This document shows positions 23,223-35,368 of a stretch of 64,000 nt of DNA, piece by piece (position 1 is the first letter of the stretch; every line of letters begins with the position of its first letter). Source of the stretch: Leptodactylus fallax (lineage: Eukaryota > Chordata > Amphibia > Anura > Leptodactylidae); contig CAMRHE010000655.1 of NCBI GenBank assembly GCA_947044405.1, forward strand, positions 62,001 through 126,000. Reading direction: 5' to 3'. The notes under the pieces were generated by a model, which was given only the letters and a program-made list of their open reading frames with translations, was not told the DNA's origin and searched no databases. A program made the position numbers and the translations under genes.

Positions 23223-25142
23223 CTAAATAAAGGGTTTAAAGCTTACGGCCTCATTAAGGCCGAACGGAGATGCTGTATTTAATTGAACAATCCAGCGAGT
23301 TTCTTTACGTAGCAAAGAACGACGAACATCTCCTCCTCTACTACCAAGATGGACTTTATCAATCCCCCTAACTTGTAGGTCCCGTGGATCACATGAATGA
23401 AAGTCTTGAAAATGACGTGGTATTAGTTGGAGTTGTTCAAACTCATGAGCATTAGCTGCTGCTGTAATTTTCCAGCATGTTCCAAAACCCTTACCCGAAG
23501 CATTCTACTGGTCATACCAATATAGATAAGACCGCACGGGCATGTCGCGAAGTAAATCACTGCATCTGTACTGCACGTAATGTGGTGTACAATTTTATAC
23601 CATTTACCACCACTAGAACCCCAAAATTCAGAACTTCGCACCATATACTTGCAAGCAGCACAATGCCCACAACTGAAAGAACCCCAAAGAGGACCTCTAT
23701 CTCCGAAAATATATTTTGGGATATGAGATACATAATGGCTCCTCCTGAGTAGATCACGAAGATTCCTAGATCTATGCCACGTGATTTTAGGGCTAGATGG
23801 CAAAGTCTGTGCTAAATCATGATCTGTCAGAAGAACCTTCCAATGCTTCTGAATAATATCACGTATACCCCTCCACTGATGACTAAAGGAGGTAATGAAT
23901 CTCACATCATGTTCCTTATTTGTATGTCTACTCACTGTGTTTGCCAATAAAGAATCTCTTGGGGCGTCCTTTGCTCTCTGATACCCACGTCGCATGTCCC
24001 TCATTTTGTAACCACGGTTCAAAAACCTAGTAGTAAGATCTCTGGCTTGATCTTCGAACATATTATCATTGGAGCAGATTCGTTTCATTCTCAAAAATTG
24101 TCCAATTGGTACAGCTTGTTTGACTTTTGGATAATGAGAAGAGGTGGCATGGAGTAGAGAATTGGTCGAAGTGGATTTCCTAAAGACATACGTCACAATA
24201 TTCTGATGTTCATCACATTCCACTATGATATCGAGGAATTCCACCCTATTATGACTAACATAAGAGGTAAGACGAATGTTTAAATCATTCTGATTAAGGG
24301 AGGATAGAAATGAATACAATTGCGACGTGGAGCCCTGCCAGATATACAATATATCATCTATATATCGAGACCTCATCAGAACCCCCTCGCATCCGAAAGT
24401 GTGTTGAACCACCTCCCTCTCCCACAGCCCCAGAAACAAATTAGCGTATGAGGGCGCACAAGTCGCCCCCATAGCAGTTCCCTGGAGCTGTAGGAAAGGG
24501 CGGTCCTTAAATATAAAAAAAATATGTGTCAAAATAAATTCCAATAATTCCAAAATGAATGCTATTAAATCTGAATTTAAATCAGTGTTCCGCAGAAAAT
24601 ATTCAGATGCTCGGAGGCCCTGATGGTGTCTAATAGATGTATATAGTGACTCCACGTCGCAAGTAACAAGATACATATCTTGATCCAAATGAAGTCCATT
24701 CAGCCGACGAAGCATATCTGTAGTATCTTTTGTGTAGGAAGGTAACGTCTCTACACAGCACTGTAGATAAAAATCCACAAATTTGCAGATATTATCGCAA
24801 AGGCCCCCAATCCCCGAGACAATAGGTCTGCCCAGGAGGGTTGGAGGCACATTTGTGGATTTTGGGTAATAGATAGAACGTCGGCTGGATGGGAAACTCA
24901 ACCAACAAACCCTCCCTCAACTTTGATGTAATTATATTTTTCTCAACACCTCTATTAAGAATTTCTTCCAACTTATCCTTAAAAGAATCCAATGGGTCAT
25001 TCGTCAACCTCTGGTAACAAGCCTTATTGTTCAGCTGTCGAAAAACCTCTTTCTCATACATCTGCGCCAGCCAAATCACAACATTCCCCCCCTTGTCTGC
25101 AGGTTTAATAACCACATCCTTCATCTCTCTGAGTTGTCTCAA
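23223..25142 (-). pseudogene. Penelope-like reverse transcriptase with GIY-YIG endonuclease, broken
   Basis: Read on the - strand. 25142-24792 gives the RT N-terminal part (VVIKPADKGGNVV, then FYLLPKIHK). A frameshift near 24830 leads into a 492-codon frame (24901-23423) with motif A CDVESLYTSI, motif B QGTAMGATCAP, the catalytic YIDD, and a C-terminal GIY-YIG-type endonuclease (CPCGLIYIGMTSR). A second frameshift in an A-run at about 23470 separates the last 80 residues, which continue as HFQDFHSCDPRDLQ... to LNEAVSFKPFI and a stop at 23223. Penelope elements use these two domains for target-primed retrotransposition. The beginning of the protein is absent, and the frameshifts and 5' truncation make it nonfunctional. 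Confidence 0.85.
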
Positions 25143-25209
25143 CGCAGTTCTCTGTGTTCCGCTGAGATTATATCTAACTATCCGACTAGATAATGTGTGT
25201 TAGTAGTAT

Positions 25210-27350
25210 AACCATGCCCACGATACACAAGTCGCCCACAGTCTTGCCCATACACAAAGATTACGGTCAACAGATAGGTGGAAATATCCAGCACAACTGA
25301 TATTGGTTGAGACCAACTCTAGTTGTCTGTACGGAATCAGCGCTCGTAGGTCTATGTACGAACAGCATTTGCTGAACGTTTAAAATCTGCTACTTCAGCA
25401 GTCTAAATCTAATGTGCATGGAGAACCCCTGACTCGCATCCAAAACCCATCCCCTTCCTCCAGCGGCAGATGTCAGAGATGGGAGGGTTGGCAATTTCAA
25501 CATGATCTGCAATACTGAAAGAATGGCAAAATTCACAAGAATTAAAAACAACCCGCCTCTTCAATTCCTTGGAATTCCAGACATCAGAATTATGTTTTGT
25601 ACTACACTGAAATTTTTGCTTTTGTTGCTTTTGTATAAACACTGGTGATATTGAGTGAAAATCAAAGTGCAGATCTGCCGCTGATTCCACCATGTGAACT
25701 CACGCTAAGGTTACATGCACGCGAACATTGTAAAAAACTTGCGTTAAATTGGCTCAGTCCATCTTTCATCTTTCGTTTTTAATGTCCATTGTCTTCTGTT
25801 TATCACCCATTTTTACTGTCTGTTAAAAAAAATAATTTTGTTGGCATTTTTTTGACCCAACCAACTGAACAGCCATCACTCAGAGGCAAATTCTTTTGGC
25901 GGACCTAAAAAAACAGACCCACTGATATTTATTGGGTACATTAAGCCCTGACGTGCTATTTTTTGGCTGACATTATTCATACTACGTTAAAAAACAGGCA
26001 TGTGAATATACCCATAGACTTTCATTGTTCTAAAAATGGCCGTCATATGGCAACAAACACTGCCAAACAGTATGAACTATTAGTGCCGGTACATGCCATG
26101 GCTGCAATAGAAATGCAAGCACAAAAAGTTGCAACTACACCCTGCTAGCACCAAGAGCATCAGTGCTAATACCTTCTGTATATAAAATACATGGAAATGA
26201 GGTTCTTGGTTAACACTTTGATCAAATTATATAAGCCCCTCTGCAAGTGTCAAGGCAACCTCTTTAGTTGGGACCTGGCCTCCAATGAATTAAGGGCAAG
26301 TGTCCAAGTACCCAAGGCTGATTTTATTTAGAGAATAATATGGTTAATTCACTTGGAGGCCCAGAGAGAGGAGTCTATCTGTAGTGTGCATGAGGCCTAA
26401 GAGTCCATCTGCTAATCAGAAGCTGTAGCCAAGGAATCAGATTCACAAGAATTGTCTAGGCTTGTGAAATGAACTATTCAAAAAATTTCAAGGGTTTCCG
26501 CATTTTCCTATAAAATTTTTGGTTTTAAGTTTGTGACCCCTTCAGCAGCCCTATTAAATAATAAAGAAATAATTCAGACAACCCCTTTAAGGCTGAGGCC
26601 ACACGTTGCGGAAAAGCTGCGTTTTTTTGTTGCAGATTTTGGTGCTTTTTTTTTTTTTTTTTTTTTTATAACATGTACGTCTTGGTGCACGTGACTAGGT
26701 CTGTGACTAGTTGCTAGGTCTGTGTTGTTTCACACAGCATGGACTCGGCAGCGTTGTCTGTGATCAGAGATGACTGATCACGGGCATTAAGCTTCTCAGA
26801 TACCGTGGTCAAATGCGAGCACGGCATCTGAGTGGTTACTTTCACTTTCATAATCACATTCGGGCCCCCTGCCCGGCGCGTTCGTGGGAGGTGTCCCGTT
26901 ACCATGGCAGCTGGGAGATCTCTGAAGGCTCCCAGCCCTACTATAGTACTGCAACTACTGAAGCCTGCCTGTAATAGGCTTCAATAGTTACATAGGGAGT
27001 CCGCCATAGACTGCAATACAGTAGTACTGCTGTCTGTAGAACAAGCAATTTGAAGATCGCATGTTTAAGCCCCCTAGGGGGGGGGCTAAAAAAAAAAAAA
27101 AAAAAGTTTTTAAAAATATGAAAAAAAAACCCAAAAACCTAAAAGTTTAAATCACCCCCTTTCCCTAGATCACATGACTCCTGGCTCAAGAAAAAAAAAA
27201 AACATAGCAAAGTTTGCAACTAAAAACTTTTTTTGTAACATGTAGCCTCAGCATATGGCTAAGGCTAAATTAGATTTTAAGTGTCCATGCATTGACAGAA
27301 ACACCAGAGAAGCAGGGCCAGCTGCCAGGAAACTTTACCCTTGATTTACT
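25210..27350. other. Repeat fragments, no gene
   Basis: Fragments include the MITE right end at 26530-26590, a poly-T at 26645-26668, the 'gatcacgggcattaagc' repeat type at 26750-26840, and several A-runs at 27090-27200. No coding region is recognised. Confidence 0.35.
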
Positions 27351-27353
27351 CAG

Positions 27354-27538
27354 ATCCCAAGAAACGAAAGTGAAATTTAGTCTCCTTCTCAGGTCCGGTG
27401 TCAGCATGATAAACACGACCAAATTCCACGCACCCCCTATCACCAACCGAGTCCTTGGGTGCCTGGCATTTGGCCATGTTTATCATGCTGACACCGGCCC
27501 TGAGAAAGAGACTAAATTTCACTTTCGTTTCTTGGGAT
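27354..27538. repeat. Large hairpin (~80-bp arms)
   Basis: 'atcccaagaaacgaaagtgaaatttagtctc' through 'ggtgtcagcatgataaacacg' is mirrored almost exactly by 'catgtttatcatgctgacacc' through 'gagactaaatttcactttcgtttcttgggat'. Loop about 25-40 nt. Probably a foldback element; no ORF. Confidence 0.85.
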
Positions 27539-27539
27539 T

Positions 27540-28440
27540 TGCTCAGTATATCTTGAAAGTGACCAGAATAACCTTGTCTGGACGTCAGACCTACCCTCAT
27601 ATCTCGTGAGTCACAGATATTGTATCACAGATTAGTGGAATATTTCTGAGCGAGGTAACCCTTCTGCTGAACAAATATGTTTTTTTATAAAATCCATTTA
27701 TCACTTATTTATAGCATTTACATTCGCATTGTCGATCACTAGGGGCCCCACCTGTCACTAAAAATGGGGGCCCTGAGTATTCTGTTTGAATGGAGCAGCC
27801 ATGAAGTATGTGGGAAACCACTTCAACCTCTGTGGGATTCATAACAACAGATCTGCAGATGAAGGGAGAATTAGGGAATCCCCAAAAATCATACATTTAT
27901 CACCAAAGCAAAGGTTGCTTCCAATGTACAAGACAAAAACCCAATGATTCCGTAAGTCCTCAAGTCCACCAATGTATACACAGCTTCTTCCAAACCTACA
28001 TCTTCATCGAAAATTCATAAAGTATATACCAACAACCTAAGGCTTCATTCACACGACTGAGTGTGCAGGCTTGGTGGTGGGGGAGTCAGATTTTTTAACA
28101 TAATGTACTCCATCATCCATTGATTTCAATGGGGGGGTTTTGTTCCAATGTATATTCATGGATAAGGTTAGGACCTGCTCTCTAAATATCGGAATGGAAC
28201 AGAGAATCAGAATCCTCATCGGAAGAGCCTCAGGCTGCACATCCAGTCATGTGCATAAGGACTTACCTTCTCCCCCATGTAAAAATACTACAACTTTTTC
28301 AATATATTTTTTTTTTCTGGTTACAGGTTGATACTGCCATAACACTTCCCTTTCTTTGATAACTTGTATTTAGTAGGTTAGTAAGAACAATGGGAGAGAT
28401 GAAAGGCAATATCATGGCAGGATCAGACTACACAGGGTTT
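27540..28440. other. No recognised feature
   Basis: No gene. This is where a 3' LTR for the downstream - strand env would be expected, but I could not recognise one. Confidence 0.3.
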
Positions 28441-28466
28441 GTCTGTAGTCTGTGTTAGGGTGGGGA

Positions 28467-29763
28467 CTAAGACCCCTGGGTTATGTTGCCTTCTTGGTCA
28501 ATGTAGTGGCAGCAGGTAGGTCCCACTATCTGGCACATTCCTCCCTGAGCTGCAGTTATATAGTCTAATACCAATGTGTGTTGATTAGTGACTATTATCA
28601 ATTGATTCTGTACTGCAATAGTGGTATTAAGTATCCCCAGAATTTCCCATATTTGATCATCGAGATAGTCAGTACTTTGCACTAGCTTGTCCCACATCTG
28701 CATTATCATAGGATATATGAGTATTGTGCTTACTATCTTATTCCCAGTGCTTGACTGTACCAAGTGAGGTCTACCACTTTTCCTAGGGGTGTTGTCTGCA
28801 GCTCTCTTGTATAGAGTGTGTTTAGGTATGGATTTTGTATTTAATTAATCAACAACAAAGGTAGCAGGAGTAAGTCTTACTATTGTACATGTGCCTTTCA
28901 CTCCTACTGGTAACCACTTATACGCTCTGCTGCCACATGCCCAATACATCTGAGGAGGTAAATCGAATAAGGCTGAGTGTTGTGTACTAAGTTTGTGAAC
29001 AAGATCCACAAAGCCAGATACATTCTTTAACATACACCAAGAGGGTAGTTTACCCAGTGCTCCACAGTACCCCAGATCTCGATTTCCACAAACAAATGAA
29101 AGGTTCTTTTTCCTGTAAAGCCTTTCTTCAACCATCTCATTCACACACTCTATGTTCCCGGGTATCTCTTTACACGTATGATTGTCTCCATCTACAAATA
29201 GGTGTGCATGTTCCCAGGAAGTGTTGTGTACTGTTCTTTCTATGACTCAAGGTGCCCAAAAATCCCTCTCTTTTGTCCATCATCCCCAAAACTTATCTGT
29301 ATCCTGGTCTGGGGAATCTTACCCAATATGGTGGGGCAGTGGATTTATTCCTAAAAACCCATCTTTCTCCACTATATGCTACGTATTGGATATTCTTATT
29401 GTTTCCAGTAAGGTTACCTTGCCACCAGGGATAGTCTGTCTACCCCACTATTGGTATCCCCACAGTAACATTTGCCCATGACCTGGTCTTGAAGTCACCT
29501 GCAACATTATCTAGACACCCTGGCCACTGCAGTAGTTCATCAATAGGGACAGGTACAGCCAGGAAGGGTAAACTAGTGGAGGTAATAGGAGAGTGTGTAC
29601 AGATCCAGCAATCCTTGAGGGTATAGTTAAACCCTTCCACCATCACAAGATGGTGTTTAATAAACTTATTGTCCACTTCTTTAATTCCCTGAAGGGATTT
29701 CCAGGTCTCACTGATTGTGAGTCCTCTTAGAAGGCACAAAACAAATAATGTCCATTTCTTCAT
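28467..29763 (-). pseudogene. ERV envelope gene, broken
   Basis: It starts at 29763, overlapping the last four bases of pol, with a hydrophobic leader-like segment. Surface-subunit-like sequence covers 29763-29440 and 29144-28845, separated by stops and frameshifts. The transmembrane-subunit part at 28763-28467 keeps the disulfide motif C-x6-CC, preceded by a heptad-like stretch. Several stops and shifts, with no clear membrane anchor after them, mean it cannot be expressed as a full Env. Confidence 0.75.
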
Positions 29764-31505
29764 CCTTGCTCAGGTTCAAGGACTTTTTTACAATGAGAAG
29801 CGTGTATCCAGTTAGGCTTTCCTTCTAGTTTGACCGAAGTGGCAGTTGTCAACAGTACTTGGAAAGGGCCATCAAATCTAGGTTCAAGGGTTTTTCTGAC
29901 GTGTCTTTTTACAACCACCCAATCGCCAGGCTGCAGGCTATGTGTCCCTGAAAAATCAGAAGGGTCTGGAATAGAAGAGAACACTTGTTTATGTGTTACT
30001 TTCAGTCTTTGACACAAGCTCTGAACATAGCTGGCAGTGCTGTCATAATTGAGTTGTAAAGTCTGAGGAAAATACAACCCCAACCTAGGCACACTTCCAA
30101 ACAATATCTCAAATGGTGATAACCCTGTCCTCCTGTTAGGAGTAGTCCTTACTGAATATAAGGCTAAGGATAGGCATTCGGGCCAGGGCTTTCCTGTCTC
30201 TGCCATGGCTTTCTGAATCTTCAACTTGAGTGTACCATTCAACCTTTCAACTTTGCCTGAACTCTGAGGATGGTAGGGTGTGTGGAAAGCTTGCTCAATC
30301 CCCAATGCAGACATTATTTCTTTCATTATCTCACCTGTGAAATGTGTACCTCTGTCAGATTCTATCACCTCAGGTATCCCGAATCTGCACACAAGCTCAG
30401 ACATCAATTTCTTGGCAGTTACTTGTGCAGTCGCTTTGCTCACAGGGTAGGCCTCAGGCCATCCTGAAAACAAGTCCACACAAACTAATATGTATTCGTA
30501 CGTTCCAGACTTAGGCAACTGTATGTAATCTATTTGTATTCTCTGGAATGGGTACAGGGATTTTGGTGTACATTTGGTAGGTGTTTTAACTACCTGTCCT
30601 GGATTGTGTAGAGCACATATGTGACATGCTTTTACGTGATTACTAGCAGCCCTTCCAAAACCTGGGGCAAACCATAATTTACCCACTAATGACTCCATGG
30701 CATTTCGAGAGGCATGCACCTTACCGTAGGCCAAACCAGCCATTTGGGGGTATACTGTTGCAGGTAGACACAGTCTATCCCCCATTTTCCACGTTCCTTC
30801 ATACTCTCTGGCACCAGCCTTTTTCCATTTTTCAGTTTCCACACTGGTTACATTAGAGTACAGCCCCTTGGGGTCTGCTAGGTCAATGTCCATTTTGCTC
30901 ACCTGGTTGAGACCCTTCCATGGCAGCAGTGCTGCTGCTTTGGCTGCTGTGTCAGCCTTCTCATTTCCAAGACTTTCAGGGTCTCTTCCTTTTGTGTGAG
31001 CTCTAACTTTCACAATTGCCAACTGCTTAGGGAGCAATATGGCCTCCATCAATCGACTTACTGAATCTCCATTTTTGATTGGCTTGCCCTGTGCCGTCAG
31101 GAAGTTCCTAGACCTCCATATAGGACCATAATCATGCGCAATGCCAAAAGCATACCTGGAGTCAGTGTAAATGTTTGCTGTGCTATCTTTAGCTATTTTG
31201 AAAGCCTCTGTAAGGGCTTTCAATTCAGCTTCTTGAGCTGACATGTGTGGTGGAAGGGCTTCTTGTACTATGATGTCATGTGTAGTGACTACAGCATACC
31301 CTGTAACAAATTTGCCTTCATCTGTTAAGTACCTAGAACCATCCACAAACATCTCATAGTCAGGGTTCTGTAATGGGATATCCGTGACATGGCTGAAGCC
31401 CACCGTCTCTTGAGACATTAGGGCCACACAGTCATGCTCATGTTGACTATCAAACAAGTCATCTTCTGAGAGGGAGTTTAAAAATATCTCATCATCTGTA
31501 ACCAT
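29760..31505 (-). pseudogene. ERV pol fragment: RNase H and integrase, RT missing
   Basis: An uninterrupted 581-codon frame, but it starts in mid-gene. RNase H keeps its acidic residues (D55 in FVDG, E94, D115 in YTDSR, D185). Integrase follows: zinc-binding CHIC at residues 294-297 with an upstream His at 264 (the second His of the HHCC motif is not evident). The catalytic triad is D326, D384, E420, with the retroviral 35-residue D-E spacing. A C-terminal GPF domain near residue 555 is gamma/epsilon-type. Length and an open frame suggest a moderately young insertion, but without RT and protease it is not functional. The start at 31505 is only the first in-frame ATG, not a real initiation site. 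Confidence 0.85.
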
Positions 31506-31566
31506 GGAGACTTATACAAGTTTAACAAAATGTCCAGTTTAGGCTACACTGGAAGAAAAGAACTAT

Positions 31567-31729
31567 AAAACCTAACTTTTAATATAAATTATAATAATAA
31601 ATATTCATGTTAAGACGGTCAAAAAAAACCATCACCAATTTAAGTGCACGTACTTGTAACTGGTGATTTTTTTTTACCGTTTTATCATGAATATTTATTA
31701 TTATAATTTATATTAAAAGTTAAGTTTTA
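31567..31729. mobile_element. AT-rich foldback element
   Basis: 'aaaacctaacttttaatataaattataataataaatattcatg' is mirrored by the sequence ending at 31729, with arms of about 65 bp. The inner arms 'catcacca' and 'tggtgat' flank a central 'gtgcacgtac'. It lies next to the break point of the ERV pol. Confidence 0.8.
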
Positions 31730-31739
31730 TATTTCTTTT

Positions 31740-32355
31740 GGTCCTCTGTTTGTGGCATGGTTGAATCTGCCACAACATGTGTTTTGAGGGTCATGCACAC
31801 AACCCTGTTCAGACTGGGAAACATGGTGCAGGTTATCTTTCCCAGATTGACCCCGGCCCAAGTGTATGAAGTCACGACAGTGAGCTCCTGAATGTCCCCG
31901 TCAATACCTTACTGAACTGACAGCTACTCATGGTCATTTCACAAGCCCTTCGCCTGTGGTCACTGCACATTGGAAACTTTCAATCTTTCTGTTAGGAAGT
32001 GGTGCTGGGTGGAGACCACAAGAGAAAACATGTGCTCTGGCAGATGTGACTATGCCCCCAGGGTGCCGAAAACTACATATTTGCACTTGGGTTAAAAGGT
32101 CATTTCTACTGTAGCAAGACTGCACTATGACACAAAAAAGGTCTTTTCTCGGTGTCACTACCTGCACTAGAACAGTATAGAAGTGGTTTAGAAGAAATTT
32201 GGTGGTGGTAGAACCCCCTTTCCAGCCCGACATAACAGTAAGTGCTTCCAAGCAGAACTGAATAACCCAAAAGTTAAAGAAAAAAAACCCCCAAAAAAAC
32301 AAAAACCTTTTAAGTGGTTATTTGGCACCACTGAACAACTACGGCATATGAAGTA
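31740..32355. other. No recognised feature
   Basis: I see no gene or bounded repeat. Confidence 0.3.
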
Positions 32356-32707
32356 CAAGTGCATCTCAATAAATTAGAATATTATCAAAAAAGTTAAAGT
32401 GAAACACATATTATATTGAGTCATTACAAACAGAGTGAACTTTTTCAAGTGTTTATTTCTGTTAATGTTGATGATTATGGCTTACAGCCAAGGAAAACCC
32501 AAAAGTCATTATCTCAGAAAATTAGAAGAATTAACCCAAAACAGCTGCAAAGGCTTCCTAAGCGTTTAAAAAGGTCCCTTAGTCTGGTTCAGTAGGCGAC
32601 ACAATCATGGGGAAGACTGCTGACTTGACAGATGTCCAGAAGGCAGTCATTGACAATCCACAAGGAGGGTAATTCTGATGATATTCTAATTTATTGAGAT
32701 GCACTAG
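32356..32707 (+). mobile_element. Non-autonomous Tc1/mariner element
   Basis: Inverted ends 'agtgcatctcaataaattagaatat' and 'atattctaatttattgagatgcact' are flanked by TA (32354-32355 and 32708-32709). A short remnant of a transposase N-terminus (MGKTADLTDVQKAVID, then stop) begins near 32609 on the + strand. It is therefore an internally deleted derivative of an autonomous mariner-type element. Confidence 0.85.
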
Positions 32708-32709
32708 TA

Positions 32710-33367
32710 TGTGCTCCCAGTCCAAACCACATCAGTGTGATTCCTAGTTTGCAGGGTGAGATCCTTACCAAAGAGCTACCATATTGGGTCCCCCATTAAT
32801 ATGGGGAGGAAGGATATTGGGGAGAACTGCATAAATGTCAGGTTTTCAGCTGAGTTAGAGACAAATCCTATATTACAGATCTGCATGTGTGTGCATGAAT
32901 TAGAATATTTGCCAATTGGTGCCTGATATGATAACTGCCGGAGTCAGTGGATCGGCGTCTATTAAAGGATGCAAAGAGTTGGAGGCGGTGAATGGTTCTC
33001 TTTAATATATCTTCAGATATTAAACATATCAAAAAAGTTCCTGTAATTCAGCATTAGCATGGCGGATGTCTGGCTTTCAGAAATAGCCTGGGACTATGAA
33101 GAAATGACAGAAGTGGTTTATTACAAGAGCTCTCTTACTTATTTCAGTTTACACAACTACTATTGGGCCAAGTGATCATGTGATCGCTGGGTGTTCCCCT
33201 GCATGGTGGAGTGGTTGGGTCATCACATATTCACATAAATGCACAGAACATATCTGCGATCTATAGTCCAATAAACATTCAAGGTATAGAGTTGACAAAT
33301 GGCCCGATTAGGTACATGGGGAAACGACATATACAACTGCTAGACTAGTAAAAAAAGATCAGAGGTG
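32710..33367. other. No recognised feature
   Basis: I see no gene or bounded repeat. Confidence 0.3.
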
Positions 33368-35368
33368 TTACTGATAGAAGATACTAGTTATCATTACTGA
33401 TAGAAGATACTAGTTATTACTGATAGAAGATACTAGATATCATTACTGATAGAAGATACTAGTTATTACTGATAGAAGATACTAGTTATCATTACTGATA
33501 GAAGATACTAGTTATTACTGATAGAAGATACTGGATATCAATACTGATAGAAGATACTAGTTATTACTGATAGAAGATACTAGTTATCATTACTGATAGA
33601 AGATACTAGTTATTACTGATGGAAGATACTAGTTATCATTACTGATAGAAGATACTAGTTATTACTGATAGAAGATAATAGTTATCATTACTCAAGTTAT
33701 CATTAGTTATCATTATCTCAAGAGCAGAAAGTACTGAGAAGCATATTCACTGGTTAAAGATACTAGGTTAAAGATACTAGTTATCATTACTGATAGAAGA
33801 TACTAGTTATTACTGATAGAAGATACTAGTTATCATTACTGATGGAAGATACTAGTTATTACTGATGGAAGATACTAGTTATCATCACCGATAGAAGATA
33901 CTAGTTATTACTGATGGAAGATACTAGTTATCATCACCGATAGAAGATACTAGTTATTACTGTTAGAAGATACTAGTTATCATCACTGATAGAAGATACT
34001 AGTTATTACTGATAGAAGATACTAGTTATTACTGATGGAAGATACTAGTTATCATTACTGATAGAAGATACTAGTTATTACTGATGGAAGATACTAGTTA
34101 TCATCACTGATAGAATATACTAGTTATTACTGTTAGAAGATACTAGTTATCATCACTGATAGAAGATACTAGTTATTACTAATAGAAGATACTAGTTATT
34201 ACTGATGGAAGATACTAGTTATCATTACTGATAGAAGATACTAGTTATTACTGATAGAAGATACTAGTTATTACTGATGGAAGATACTAGTTATCATTAC
34301 TGATAGAAGATACTAGTTATTACTGATGGAAGATACTAGTTATCATTACTGATAGAAGATACTAGTTATCATTACTGATAGAAGATACTAGTTATTACTG
34401 ATAGAAGATACTAGTTATTACTGATAGAAGATACTAGATATCATTACTGATAGAAGATACTAGTTATTACTGATAGAAGATACTAGTTATCATTACTGAT
34501 AGAAGATACTAGTTATTACTGATAAAAGATACTGGATATCAATACTGATAGAAGATACTAGTTATTACTGATAGAAGATACTAGTTATCATTACTGATAG
34601 AAGATACTAGTTATTACTGATGGAAGATACTAGTTATCATTACTGATAGAAGATACTAGTTATTACTGATAGAAGATAATAGTTATCATTACTCAAGTTA
34701 TCATTAGTTATCATTATCTCAAGAGCAGAAAGTACTGAGAAGCATAGTCACTGGTTAAAGATACTAGTTATCATTACTGATAGAAGATACTAGTTATTAC
34801 TGATGGAAGATACTAGTTATCATCACTGATAGAAGATACTAGTTATTACTGTTAGAAGATACTAGTTATCATCACTGATAGAAGATACTAGTTATTACTG
34901 ATAGAAGATACTAGTTATTACTGATAGAAGATACTAGTTATCATTACTGATAGAAGATACTAGTTATTACTGATGGGAGATACTAGTTATCATTACTGAT
35001 AGAAGATACTAGTTATCATTACTGATAGAAGATACTAGTTATTACTGATAGAAGATACTAGTTATTACTGATAGAAGATACTAGTTATTACTGATGGAAG
35101 ATACTAGTTATCATCACTGATAGAAGATACTAGTTATTACTGTAAGAAGATACTAGTTATCATTACTGATAGAATATACTAGTTATCATTACTGATAGAA
35201 GATACTAGTTATTACTGATAGAAGATACTAGATATCATTACTGATAGAAGATACTAGATATCATTACTGATAGAAGATACTAGTTATTACTGATAGAAGA
35301 TACTAGTTATTACCGATAGAAGATACTAGTTATTACTGATAGAAGATACTAGTTATCATTACTGATAG
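33368..35368. repeat. 2-kb minisatellite, 23/26-bp unit
   Basis: Head-to-tail copies of 'actgatagaagatactagttatt' (23 bp) alternate with a 26-bp variant having 'ttatcatt' in place of 'ttatt'. Point variants (tggaag, tgttag, gatatc, caccg) recur in blocks. Two interruptions with the same 65-bp non-unit sequence ('ctcaagttatcattagttatcattatctcaagagcagaaagtactg...') lie about 1001 bp apart (near 33700 and 34700). A third piece of that sequence lies just outside, at 35517-35555. The array therefore has a higher-order duplication of about 1 kb. It is not a CRISPR array: there are no unique spacers. Confidence 0.95.

Larger units (their letters stand above)
17192..25193 (-). mobile_element. Penelope-like retroelement, 5'-truncated, with nested insertions
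   Basis: A 16-bp direct repeat (tgtgtgttagtagtat) at 17176-17191 and 25194-25209 brackets this stretch, as a target-site duplication would. On the - strand it holds a Penelope reverse transcriptase/GIY-YIG pseudogene (23223-25142), then about 2.7 kb of own 3' sequence. That 3' part contains a hammerhead-like core (19000-19034). It has been interrupted by a Rex1-like LINE (about 19528-22845) and a foldback element (17541-18650). The RT N-terminus is missing at the 25193 end, as in typical 5'-truncated retroelement copies. Confidence 0.75.
28460..31505 (-). mobile_element. Endogenous retrovirus remnant (3' pol and env)
   Basis: The - strand holds RNase H, integrase and env in retroviral order. 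Gag, protease and the RT core are missing: the 5' side stops at 31505, about 50 bp from a hairpin element at 31567-31729. No LTRs were recognised on either side. The integrase C-terminal GPF-type domain and the CX6CC motif of env suggest a class I (gamma/epsilon-like) retrovirus. It is a defective genomic fossil. Confidence 0.8.

Noticed and set aside
27540..28440. Possible 3' LTR of the endogenous retrovirus
   Set aside because: No TG...CA-bounded direct repeat with a partner upstream of pol was found.
33368..35368. Regular repeats resembling a CRISPR array
   Set aside because: There are no unique spacers; unit and 'spacer' are both repeated. It is a eukaryotic minisatellite.
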